Positions 46,235-53,671 of a stretch of DNA of 64,000 nucleotides are shown piece after piece. The DNA is from Thermovirga lienii DSM 17291. GTDB lineage: Bacteria > Synergistota > Synergistia > Synergistales > Thermovirgaceae. The translations under genes and the position numbers were made by a program. The notes beneath the pieces are model-generated. The model was not told where the DNA came from, made no database searches, and saw only the letters and a list, made by a program, of their open reading frames with translations. Each line of letters begins with the position of its first letter. Position 1 is the first letter of the stretch. Location: contig CP003096.1 in NCBI GenBank assembly GCA_000233775.1, positions 1,018,501-1,082,500 of the forward strand, written 5' to 3'.

Positions 46235-46562
46235 TATGGGCCACCTCCCAAACTTTCACGTAGTCACCGTAACCATTCTCAATAGCCTTTAAACTTTTGG
46301 CAGCTGTCTCAAGAAGGATCTGGGCTTTTTCGCAATCCTCACTGTCCAACAGATATATCCCCATGAACCCTCTTTCCTTATCTTGCTTAACATCGTAGCC
46401 GCTGCACTTCAAGACTTCCCTTATACCTAATTCTACCATTTGGACCACAGTAGAAAGGGCAGAACATACTATATCTTTGCCATATTCATCGTAGCCTGAA
46501 TGCCCTTCAACTTCTATTGCTTTTATTTTTCTGCCCTCTCGGTATATTCTAACGTTGGTCAT
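46227..46562 (-). CDS. prp: Ribosomal-processing cysteine protease Prp
   Basis: Removes the N-terminal extension of L27. The 111-residue protein has the catalytic pair H21 ([12 protein letters not shown]) and C33 ([12 protein letters not shown]), equivalent to H22 and C34 of the characterised Staphylococcus enzyme. It lies between rplU and rpmA with its end overlapping the rpmA start, matching the known gene order (YsxB). Its substrate, an L27 with the extension, is encoded next door, so both halves of the processing step are present. Confidence 0.94.
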   Translation of the reverse strand: MTNVRIYREGRKIKAIEVEGHSGYDEYGKDIVCSALSTVVQMVELGIREVLKCSGYDVKQDKERGFMGIYLLDSEDCEKAQILLETAAKSLKAIENGYGDYVKVWEVAHND

Positions 46563-46578
46563 TGATTAACTTATAGCT

Positions 46579-46893
46579 TTACAACTCTACGGACTCTATC
46601 CTCAGGGCCGTAAAAAGTTGCCTATGGCCATATTTGCGTCTTGACTGTTTGCGTTTGTTCTTATACTTGAAAACAATTATCTTCTCGCCTTTGCCTTGCT
46701 CTTCGATAACGGCTTTCACTTTGGCGTTCTCGACATAGGGATTCCCAATGTTTACGCCAGTGTCTTGTGCTACAACCAACACCTTCTCAAGCTCAACCAT
46801 TTGACCTATTTCGCCTTCAATTTTCTCAACCTTGATTATGTCTCCTGGGGCAACTTTATACTGTTTTCCCCCTGTTTCTACTATAGCGTACAT
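46579..46893 (-). CDS. rplU: Large ribosomal subunit protein L21
   Basis: Early-assembling 50S protein of 104 residues. It starts [18 protein letters not shown] and ends with the basic [15 protein letters not shown] segment typical of L21. I chose the ATG at 46893: AAGGAGG ends 6 bases before it, whereas the ATG at 46899 abuts the ribosome-binding site with no spacer. A near-consensus promoter and a structured leader precede it. First gene of the operon rplU-prp-rpmA-obg-nadD-LCP-rsfS. Confidence 0.96.
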   Translation of the reverse strand: MYAIVETGGKQYKVAPGDIIKVEKIEGEIGQMVELEKVLVVAQDTGVNIGNPYVENAKVKAVIEEQGKGEKIIVFKYKNKRKQSRRKYGHRQLFTALRIESVEL

Positions 46894-46899
46894 CTCCAT

Positions 46900-46975
46900 C
46901 CTCCTTCCGCTGGACTTGCAGGCGCCACGGTTTGGTCTTTGTAAGCCTGCTCCAAGCGCACAGAATTATTGCAGC
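46900..46975 (-). promoter_or_regulatory. Structured 5' leader of rplU (L21-leader-like)
   Basis: From the inferred start near 46975 to the rplU ribosome-binding site, the minus-strand transcript can form a long stem. CGCUUGGAGCAGGC (plus-strand 46945-46958) pairs with GCCUGCAAGUCCAGCG (46908-46923), giving about 13 base pairs with small bulges; the loop region contains ACCAAACCGUGG. The 3' arm ends just before the Shine-Dalgarno. Autoregulatory L21 leaders are known in Firmicutes; I infer a similar role but have not matched a covariance model. Confidence 0.5.
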
Positions 46976-46981
46976 TTAGAA

Positions 46982-47010
46982 AGTTTAAAACTCTTCCCGC
47001 TATCAGTCAA
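46982..47010 (-). promoter_or_regulatory. Promoter of the rplU operon
   Basis: On the minus strand TTGACT (plus 47005-47010) is followed by a 17-bp spacer and TAAACT (plus 46982-46987), five of six and four of six matches to the sigma-70 consensus with ideal spacing. Transcription would begin near 46975 and run into rplU. The left target duplication of the insertion sequence ends five bases from the -35. Confidence 0.75.
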
Positions 47011-47014
47011 GACC

Positions 47015-47028
47015 TTATTGGGTGTTTT
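47015..47028. repeat. Target-site duplication, left copy
   Basis: TTATTGGGTGTTTT occurs here and again at 48309-48322 in the same orientation, exactly flanking the insertion sequence. Fourteen bases lies within the 4-15 bp range reported for IS481-family elements. The 15th base (T) also matches but is the first base of the element's TGTA end. Confidence 0.8.
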
Positions 47029-47058
47029 TGTAGATGAGCCTATATTTCGTTCCGTCTA
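47029..47058 (+). repeat. Left terminal inverted repeat of the IS
   Basis: TGTAGATGAGCC begins the element; compared with the reverse complement of the right end (TGTAAGGGGCC) it shares TGTA, GCC after a one-base gap, and the TTCCGTyTA block at 47050-47058. The two arms are imperfect, as is normal for this type. Confidence 0.7.
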
Positions 47059-47088
47059 CTTTGGTAAAGTGAAAGAGATAATGGAAAA

Positions 47089-47158
47089 GGCGGGTACCTC
47101 TCCTTTATACTGGTGCTGCAACAACAACCAAAACAAAGGAAAAAGGAGGTAACCCGCC
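47089..47158 (+). promoter_or_regulatory. Hairpin enclosing the transposase ribosome-binding site
   Basis: GGCGGGTACCTCTCCTTT at 47089-47106 pairs with AAAGGAGGTAACCCGCC at 47142-47158 (about 16 bp in three blocks, 7+4+5, with one or two unpaired bases). The right arm contains the AAGGAGGT ribosome-binding site, and the pairing stops at the base before the ATG. A transcript entering from outside would fold this structure and hide the site, a known way for insertion sequences to limit transposase made from read-through transcription. Confidence 0.6.
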
Positions 47159-48349
47159 ATGACTTCATTATACCAGCGACTAAAGGAATCAGGGAATCCC
47201 AAAGCCCCTATGGAAGTTATATGCGACTTGATAGAAAAAGGTAAAACAGCCAAAGAAATAGCTAACATCATGGGAATTACTGAAAGATGGGTTAGAACAT
47301 TGATGAAACGGAAAAAAGATGGCCTATCTGCCAAAGAATTATTGCACAAAAAAGGTCCCAGATCCCCTCATCCAAAAAGAACTAAACCTCACATCGAAGC
47401 TTTGGTTATTGAAACTCAACAGAAAACCAACATGGGTCCTAGAAGACTTGCAAGAGAGCTGAAAAGAACCCTCAATCTGAATATATCTTCCTACACCATC
47501 AGAAACATCTTACGCAGAAACAACGTTAAAACTAAAAAAGTACGTTCTAGAAACGGAAATAAACGCTACTATGCCAACCTAAACCACTGGGAAGCCCTAC
47601 AATACTTCCAGATCGATTCAAAACATATAGCAGACGCAAAGACTCTCCCACCAAAAGCATATGCTGCCCTGTTTAAATACAGGCTTCCCAAATACCAATT
47701 TACCGCTATCGATATCAAAACAAGAATGAGAATCTTATGCTTCTCCGATGAATGCTCTTTCGCAAATGGCTTCTCCTTCATACTTTACATCGCCTTCCTC
47801 ATGCGGGCTTTGGGCATCAGACATAGAATGTTCTTCCAAACTGACAACGGGAGCGAATTCGGCGGATCTGAAGAAAGCAGAAAAAGAAAAATATTGCAGG
47901 AAAAATTCCTAGAACCCTTAGGCGTTACTCTCCTCTCCATACCAAAAGGAGAAAAAGAAGCCCAAGGTTTTGTGGAACGAAGTCATCGCACCGATGATGA
48001 GGAATTCTACATACCTGCACTACCTCACATAACATCCCGAAAGGTCTTTATGACTTCTGCCGCAAGCTGGGTAAAATATTACAATCAAAAACGATCTCAT
48101 GGAGGCAGAGATATGAACGGGAAAACTCCAAAGGAAAAAATATTTGAACTCTCACTAGTCAGTTCTAAAGCCGCTACTTCCATACCCCCTATACTCTTGG
48201 ACAAAGTAAACACCTTTATACTAAAAATGGTGGGAGCTCAAAACATCTCCTGGGACTCCCACCATCTCCTTCAACTAATTAAACGGAAGCAATTTGTGGC
48301 CCCTTACATTATTGGGTGTTTTTCATTATTTGGTTTTATATCCAGCTGA
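47159..48349 (+). CDS. DDE transposase (IS481/IS3-type rve core) of the insertion sequence
   Basis: A 396-residue transposase. The N-terminal part has helix-turn-helix segments (AKEIANIMGITERWVRTLM, and a second at MGPRRLARELKRT). The integrase core has the first Asp in FQIDSKHIAD, the second in FQTDNGSEFGG, and the Glu in GFVERSHRTDDEEF, completing the DDE triad. The start ATG is preceded by AAGGAGGT. The stop codon (48347-48349) lies 39-41 bases beyond the right end of the element. The last 13 residues are therefore encoded by the target duplication and host DNA, and the gene runs 14 bases into the end of recN on the opposite strand. Confidence 0.9.
   Translation: MTSLYQRLKESGNPKAPMEVICDLIEKGKTAKEIANIMGITERWVRTLMKRKKDGLSAKELLHKKGPRSPHPKRTKPHIEALVIETQQKTNMGPRRLARELKRTLNLNISSYTIRNILRRNNVKTKKVRSRNGNKRYYANLNHWEALQYFQIDSKHIADAKTLPPKAYAALFKYRLPKYQFTAIDIKTRMRILCFSDECSFANGFSFILYIAFLMRALGIRHRMFFQTDNGSEFGGSEESRKRKILQEKFLEPLGVTLLSIPKGEKEAQGFVERSHRTDDEEFYIPALPHITSRKVFMTSAASWVKYYNQKRSHGGRDMNGKTPKEKIFELSLVSSKAATSIPPILLDKVNTFILKMVGAQNISWDSHHLLQLIKRKQFVAPYIIGCFSLFGFISS
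48279..48308 (-). repeat. Right terminal inverted repeat of the IS
   Basis: Read as the reverse complement it begins TGTAAGGGGCC and includes TTCCGTTTA (plus-strand 48280-48288), matching the left arm in the TGTA end, the GCC and the TTCCGTyTA block. It lies inside the transposase reading frame. Confidence 0.7.
48309..48322. repeat. Target-site duplication, right copy
   Basis: TTATTGGGTGTTTT, identical to 47015-47028 and in the same orientation. It starts the host DNA between the element and the end of recN. It also supplies codons to the read-through end of the transposase frame. Confidence 0.8.
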
Positions 48350-50015
48350 CATTTGTAACAAGGGCTTTTGCATGTTCTATAGCCTCTGGAGCATCTTCAT
48401 TACCTGCCAGCATTCTCGCCACTTCAAGAATTCTCTCTTCTCCAGTTACTTCTTTTACGATTGTATCATCTCCGTCTTTACATACCAAAAAATGTTGGTC
48501 CGCAAGGGCTGCAATGGAAGCCTCATGGGTAACCAATATTACTTGGCATTTTGATGATAGCTCCCTTAACTTTATTCCTGCCAATCTTGCTGCTTTTCCG
48601 CCTAAGCCCGCCTCCACTTCATCATATACGAGCACTTTGGGCAACATTTTGTCTGAAGCTGCTATTTGAAGGGCCAATAGTAGTCTGCTCAACTCGCCTC
48701 CAGAGGCTATTTTTGATACTGGGCCTTGTAGCTCCTCCCCTTTTTTCAGCACAAAAGAAACCACATCCGCTCCGTTTTGCTTCACTTTGCTCGTAGGAGA
48801 CAAAGAAACAGCGAACTCAAAATCCTCCATTGCTAAATCCTTAAGTATCCTGTTTACTCTATCCTCTAAAAGCAAAGCGGCCTTTTGTCTTGCTTCCCTC
48901 AACTCCAAAGCTATCTTACTGATTTCCCTTCGATTTTCCATATTAGTACTTTTTAGCTGAAGAATGAGATTTTTGCTGTTTTGAAGCCACTTCAAGTTGC
49001 TGTCCATTTCTTTTATAAACTCTATAACTTCTTCTGCTGTTTTGCATCCCGTTGCCCTTTTTACTTTTCGAAGGGTTCCAAGGGATTTTTCCATAAACGC
49101 TAACTCTTTATCCAAATCATGAGTTGAATGCTTCTTTACTACTGCCATGCATAATTTCTCAAGTTTTTCCAAGCTTTCCAGTACGATCTCTTCATTTTTC
49201 CTGATGGTTTCTTCATCAGCCACTGCAAACTCAAGCAATCCTTCTCTAGCCTCGATGAACAGGTGGGCAACTTCCTGTATCAATCCTAAATCGGCCTGAC
49301 CTCCAGTAAGTCTGTCCAATGTCTCCTGGATTTTCGACAAATGCTTTCTCTTAGCTTGTATTTTTATTAATTGTTCTTCCCATAATTTTTCGCTTTGGGG
49401 ATTTAAATTCAACGACCTTGCTTCCTCGATTATCTCTCTTGACTCTTCAAACTTTTTCTTTATGCTCTCTTGTCTTTTGAGAAGTTGAATGAGCTCTTTT
49501 TCTTTCTTTACGGCTTCTGCGTAAATGTCAGCAAGCTTGTTTTTTATTGCTAAAAGATCTTCTCCCCCTGCTCCATCAAGAAGGTTAAGTTGTTTTTGTG
49601 GATCAAGAAGTTCAAGCTGGGAAAACTGGCTTTGTATCCCCATTATTTTCTCCATGATGGTATTTACGTACGATAAAGGAGACAGCTTGTTTTGGATATA
49701 GGTTTTGGTTCTACCATTTATGGACAGGGTTCTTTTTACGAAAAGAAATTCATCTTCGCCCATTATTTCAAGTAGTTCATCGTCATCAGTATTAGTTACA
49801 TGAAAAACTGCTTCTATGTGGGCTTCATCCTTACCTGCCTTTATAAAGGTGGATTGAGCTCGTTTGCCTGCAACAAGCTCAAGAGCCCTTATTAGGCTGC
49901 TTTTTCCGGCACCGCTCTCACCAGTTATGACAACGAAAGAGCCTTTGAGTGCTAAGGAAGCTCTTGAGATACCACCTATATTTTTGAGGTGTAGTTCTCT
50001 TAGCATAATGTACAC
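48336..50015 (-). CDS. recN: DNA repair ATPase RecN
   Basis: SMC-like repair protein acting on double-strand breaks. From the GTG at 50015 it has 559 residues: N-terminal ATP loop GESGAGKSS (K38), two long coiled-coil arms (about residues 150-360), and the C-terminal ABC half with LSGGE-type signature ASGGELSRLLLALQIAAS, then LVYDEVEAGLGGKAARL (Walker B) and VILVTHEASIAALADQH. I prefer GTG 50015 (AAGGAGAG five bases upstream) to ATG 50006, which is 13-14 bases from that site, or to the longer frame. The gene's end abuts the insertion sequence flank. Confidence 0.94.
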   Translation of the reverse strand: MYIMLRELHLKNIGGISRASLALKGSFVVITGESGAGKSSLIRALELVAGKRAQSTFIKAGKDEAHIEAVFHVTNTDDDELLEIMGEDEFLFVKRTLSINGRTKTYIQNKLSPLSYVNTIMEKIMGIQSQFSQLELLDPQKQLNLLDGAGGEDLLAIKNKLADIYAEAVKKEKELIQLLKRQESIKKKFEESREIIEEARSLNLNPQSEKLWEEQLIKIQAKRKHLSKIQETLDRLTGGQADLGLIQEVAHLFIEAREGLLEFAVADEETIRKNEEIVLESLEKLEKLCMAVVKKHSTHDLDKELAFMEKSLGTLRKVKRATGCKTAEEVIEFIKEMDSNLKWLQNSKNLILQLKSTNMENRREISKIALELREARQKAALLLEDRVNRILKDLAMEDFEFAVSLSPTSKVKQNGADVVSFVLKKGEELQGPVSKIASGGELSRLLLALQIAASDKMLPKVLVYDEVEAGLGGKAARLAGIKLRELSSKCQVILVTHEASIAALADQHFLVCKDGDDTIVKEVTGEERILEVARMLAGNEDAPEAIEHAKALVTNVSWI

Positions 50016-50054
50016 ATCTCTCCTTAAAGGATGAAAATATAACAAGGCGGAAAG

Positions 50055-50930
50055 TTATTCGTACGTGTGGCCCCATTTGAATTTTTCTTGTAGAAGGGCA
50101 TAATAATCCCTGCCCCGCAGCGTTATAATGCTTATGGTTTTTTCTTTGTCCAGCCACATGTCTATTCGATCCCCTGGCAACAATTCATATCCAAGCTGTC
50201 CATCTTGAGTCAGCATGATCTCCCGATTTTGGCCCTCCGGAACTATGGTTATTATATCGTTATCACTCAATATCATTGGTCTTGAGTAAAGAGTGTGTGC
50301 ACATATTGGAGCAAGAATCACACAAGGAACGTGAGGTGGAACTATAGGTCCCCCTGCGGATAATGCATAAGCCGTGGAGCCTGTAGGAGTAGAAATTACT
50401 ACTCCATCTGCTCTGAGATCCGTGAGGTGTCTTCCATTTACGTAAATTCCCAAGCTAACCAGCCTAGCAAAGGAACCTTTGGTAACTACTAAGTCATTCA
50501 ATGCAAAGAGTTGATGCTTTTTTGAGTCTTCCCTATATATTTCTCCATGGAGTAACCTTCTAGATTGAATCGTATATTCGCCCTTAACGATTAGCTCCAG
50601 GTCCTCTTCGGCTTCATCTTTATTGCCACAGGAAAGGAAGCCTAGCTGCCCAGCGTTAATTCCGTATAAAGGAATATTTGCCCCGATTACGTATCTAGCC
50701 GCCCTTAAGAAGGTTCCATCTCCTCCTAAGACGATTGCCACGTCCACATTCTTTTTCCACTCCTCGTCAGGAACCTCTGGAGTTCCTAACACATGAGCTT
50801 CATGAGGTGGAAGGAGCATAGGTATCCCTTTTGTTTTACTCCACCGTAGCAGTCTTTCTGCTATGAGTAAAGCTTCTGTCTTTTTGGTATTTATGAGCAT
50901 TCCAATTTTAAGGTTATTATTTTTGTTCAA
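50055..50930 (-). CDS. nadK: NAD kinase
   Basis: Phosphorylates NAD to NADP. The 291 residues have GGDGTFLRA with GGDG at 69-72, the universal motif, followed by YGINAGQLGFLS and then TDLRADGVVISTPTGSTAYALSAGGP, which binds the NAD phosphate and adenosine. The start is a TTG at 50930 (MNKNNNLKIG) behind GGAAGGAG eleven bases upstream; the next ATG, ten codons on, would remove the first beta strand. It lies between tlyA and recN, an order common in Firmicutes and Synergistota. Confidence 0.94.
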   Translation of the reverse strand: MNKNNNLKIGMLINTKKTEALLIAERLLRWSKTKGIPMLLPPHEAHVLGTPEVPDEEWKKNVDVAIVLGGDGTFLRAARYVIGANIPLYGINAGQLGFLSCGNKDEAEEDLELIVKGEYTIQSRRLLHGEIYREDSKKHQLFALNDLVVTKGSFARLVSLGIYVNGRHLTDLRADGVVISTPTGSTAYALSAGGPIVPPHVPCVILAPICAHTLYSRPMILSDNDIITIVPEGQNREIMLTQDGQLGYELLPGDRIDMWLDKEKTISIITLRGRDYYALLQEKFKWGHTYE

Positions 50931-50959
50931 TTCGTATTTCTCCTTCCTTGTAGCTTTTG

Positions 50960-51790
50960 TTACATTAAACTTTCTTTCTCATGTGAGGACTTGACTACTT
51001 CTTCCAGCTTTTCTTTCGTTATTTTAATGTTTTCTTGATCTGTTTCTCCATTTTTCTTTAGCAAGAAAAGAAACTCTCTGTTGCCTTTTGGGCCCAGTAT
51101 CGGAGAAAAGTCTGCATTACACAACTTGAAATTCGTCTCCTTATCTATGAAGTCAAGTAGTTGGGATAAAACCATCAAATGCACGTTTGGATCTTTTATT
51201 ACCCCATTTTTCCCTACTTTTTCTCTTCCTGCTTCGAATTGGGGTTTAACTAAACATATGCAGTAGCCATTGCTTCTCAGTAGTTTTTCTGCTACAGGTA
51301 GTATTAATTTTAAAGATATAAAAGACACATCGATGCTTATTAGGTCAATGGTTTCTTCGAACATCTCAGGAGTAAGGTATCTAGCATTGGTTCGTTCCAT
51401 TACCTTTACCCTTGGATCTTGCCTTAGTTTCCACGCCAATTGTCCGTACCCTACATCTACGGCATATACCATCCTGGCGCCCCTTTCCAACAGCACCTCG
51501 GTGAAACCTCCTGTGGAAGCTCCTATGTCCACACAACAGCATCCAGTTGGATCTATGCCAAAGACGTCTAGTGCCTTAATGAGCTTATATGCTCCTCTAC
51601 TAACCCAACTTTTTTCTTCCGAGGTCAAAACAACATTACTGCCTTTGGATACTATGGATCCAGGTTTCCTTACAGGAATTCCATCCACTAGTATTTTCCC
51701 TGAAAGTATTAGTTCTTTTGCCTTGTTTCGGGATTCAACCAATCCTCTTTCTACTACTAGCACATCCAAACGTTCTTTATCAGTTTGCAA
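50960..51790 (-). CDS. tlyA: TlyA-family rRNA 2'-O-methyltransferase (S4 plus FtsJ-like)
   Basis: Methylates ribose in 16S and 23S rRNA in the characterised mycobacterial enzyme. Residues 7-66 form an S4 RNA-binding domain (RLDVLVVERGLVESRNKAKE, GKILVDGIPV). Residues 80-250 form a Rossmann methyltransferase with SAM loop VDIGASTGGFTEVLL and the catalytic-tetrad regions AVDVGYGQL and LVKPQFEAGREKVGKNG. A C-terminal charged tail of about 30 residues is extra. The start is TTG at 51790, overlapping dxs by 11 bases. The older annotation 'hemolysin A' is misleading. Confidence 0.92.
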   Translation of the reverse strand: MQTDKERLDVLVVERGLVESRNKAKELILSGKILVDGIPVRKPGSIVSKGSNVVLTSEEKSWVSRGAYKLIKALDVFGIDPTGCCCVDIGASTGGFTEVLLERGARMVYAVDVGYGQLAWKLRQDPRVKVMERTNARYLTPEMFEETIDLISIDVSFISLKLILPVAEKLLRSNGYCICLVKPQFEAGREKVGKNGVIKDPNVHLMVLSQLLDFIDKETNFKLCNADFSPILGPKGNREFLFLLKKNGETDQENIKITKEKLEEVVKSSHEKESLM

Positions 51791-53645
51791 GGTATAATTT
51801 CACCACCTCTTCAGCGGTTAAGTTACATGCTTTTAGCTGATCTTGTCTTGAACCATGAGGGACAAATTGGTCCTGAATGCTTATCGATTTTAGTTTAACA
51901 GGGAATCCCTCGGTGGCAGCAATGTCACATATAGCTTCCCCTAGCCCTCCGGCCTTGTAACTTTCTTCGATAACTATTATTGTCACATGATCAGATAAGA
52001 GCTTTTTGATGGATTCCGTATCTAGAGGTTTTATGAAACGAACGTCGAAGATAGAGGGTTCTGGAAGACCTTTCTCTCTCGCTAGGGTGCATGCTTCATA
52101 CGCAGTAACCAGACCTGTTCCATAGGTGATTATGGCCCATTCTTGGCCTTTTTCAAGCAGGATTCCATTCCCCCAAGGGGTACCGTATATGGAGCCTCTA
52201 CCGACACGCAAAGGAGCAGTTCCTTTGGGGAATCTGATCATACATGGTTCATTTTTATTGAGGGAACCTTTGAGCATGTATTCTAATTCCATTAGGTCCC
52301 TAGGCGCCATTATATTTAGACCAGGTATACTTCGACCCCAGCATACATCAAAAAGACCATGATGAGTTGGTCCATCCTCTCCAACCAAGCCGGCTCTATC
52401 CACTGCAATCACCACAGGAAGCTTCTGCATGGCGATATCTATAACCAGTTGGTCTAAAGCTCTTTGCAGAAAAGTTGAGTATATTGATACTATAGGTTTA
52501 AGGCCTCCTGCAGCCAGACCTGCCGCGAAACTAAGCATGTGTTCCTCAGCTATGCCCACATCAAAAAATCTGTCCGGAAAGGTCTCATGGAACTTATGGA
52601 GTTTGGAGCCCTCCTTCATTCCTGCTGTAAGACAAACTATTCTTGGGTCATTTTGTGCAAGATTCAAAGTAGTCTCGGCTAAGGCCTCACTCCAACTTTT
52701 GGAGGACCATTCTATGTTGTAACACTCTTTGTTTTTCTCTTTTTTTGCAGGCGAGACACCATGGTATTTTTCCGGCTTTTCTTCTGCGTATGGAACACCT
52801 TTACCCTTTTGGGTTACCACGTGTATCAGTAGCGACCTGTCATATTTTGTAGCAAGGGTAAAAATAGTCTCCATTTCCTGCAAATTATGGCCATCGAAAG
52901 GCCCCCAGTAACTTATCCCTAGTTCTTCAAACATGTTTGCCGGTTGAAGAAAGTGTTTAATAGAATGTTTGAGGTGAGATATTTTTTTCTCTATGGAGTC
53001 TCCTTTAGGTAGAGATTTGCAATGCTCTTTTATTATCTTCTTAAGCTTTGTGTAAGCAGGATGAACGCTGAGCTTAGCAAGGTGATCAGCGAATCCTCCA
53101 ACGCACTGATTTATGGACATTTTGTTGTCGTTCAATATAAGTATTACTTTGCTTTTTGTTTCTTTTATGTTGTTTAGAGCTTCCAGGGCAACGCCGTTAA
53201 TTAGAGCCCCATCCCCTATTACTGCTACTACATGATGGTTTTGGCCTAAAAGGTCTCTAGCTTTGGCATACCCTAAAGCTGCAGAAATGGATATGCTGCT
53301 ATGCCCTCCTATATAGTGATCTAAGTGGCTCTCTGAAGGATTTGGGAAACCACTTATTCCTCCCCACTGTCTCAAGGTTTTGAATTTATCTTTCCTGCCA
53401 GTAAGTATCTTGTAAGCATAACTTTGATGACCGACATCAAAAATTATTTTGTCTTTTTCTGGATCAAACACTTTCAATAGAGAAACAATAAGCTCGACTG
53501 CTCCTAAAGATGATGAGAGATGGCCACCGTTATTGCTGACTACCGTTATAATTTCTTCTCTTATGGAGTTGCAAAGCTCTTTTAGATTTTTATCGTCGAG
53601 GTTCTTTAGGTCCTTATAGTTATTTATTTCAGAAAGAGTAACCAT
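51780..53645 (-). CDS. dxs: 1-deoxy-D-xylulose-5-phosphate synthase
   Basis: Thiamine diphosphate enzyme that starts the methylerythritol phosphate route to isoprenoids. The 621 residues contain HLSSSLGAVELIVSL, DVGHQSYAYKILTGR, the TPP/Mg motif AVIGDGALINGVALEALNN, AEEHMLSFAAGLAAGG, and DRAGLVGEDGPTHHGLFDV, all standard. It lies 26 bp downstream of the IspA-like gene; pairing of dxs with ispA and xseB is widespread. The start ATG 53645 follows GAGGGTGATG. Confidence 0.96.
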   Translation of the reverse strand: MVTLSEINNYKDLKNLDDKNLKELCNSIREEIITVVSNNGGHLSSSLGAVELIVSLLKVFDPEKDKIIFDVGHQSYAYKILTGRKDKFKTLRQWGGISGFPNPSESHLDHYIGGHSSISISAALGYAKARDLLGQNHHVVAVIGDGALINGVALEALNNIKETKSKVILILNDNKMSINQCVGGFADHLAKLSVHPAYTKLKKIIKEHCKSLPKGDSIEKKISHLKHSIKHFLQPANMFEELGISYWGPFDGHNLQEMETIFTLATKYDRSLLIHVVTQKGKGVPYAEEKPEKYHGVSPAKKEKNKECYNIEWSSKSWSEALAETTLNLAQNDPRIVCLTAGMKEGSKLHKFHETFPDRFFDVGIAEEHMLSFAAGLAAGGLKPIVSIYSTFLQRALDQLVIDIAMQKLPVVIAVDRAGLVGEDGPTHHGLFDVCWGRSIPGLNIMAPRDLMELEYMLKGSLNKNEPCMIRFPKGTAPLRVGRGSIYGTPWGNGILLEKGQEWAIITYGTGLVTAYEACTLAREKGLPEPSIFDVRFIKPLDTESIKKLLSDHVTIIVIEESYKAGGLGEAICDIAATEGFPVKLKSISIQDQFVPHGSRQDQLKACNLTAEEVVKLYLAN

Positions 53646-53671
53646 TCAGCGCTCATCACCCTCTAGTATGT

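Larger units (their letters stand above)
47029..48308 (+). mobile_element. IS481-like insertion sequence, 1280 bp
   Basis: The ends are 5'-TGTA and TACA-3', with imperfect inverted repeats of about 30 bp. The best-kept block is TTCCGTCTA at 47050-47058 and its complement TAAACGGAA (for TTCCGTTTA) at 48280-48288, at 21 and 20 bases from the respective ends; a GCC also matches near base 10-12. A 14-bp direct repeat flanks both ends. A single DDE transposase gene fills the element. The family call rests on TGT ends, duplication length and the transposase layout; a search would confirm it. Only one copy is seen in this window. Full length with intact frame suggests it is recent or active. Confidence 0.85.
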
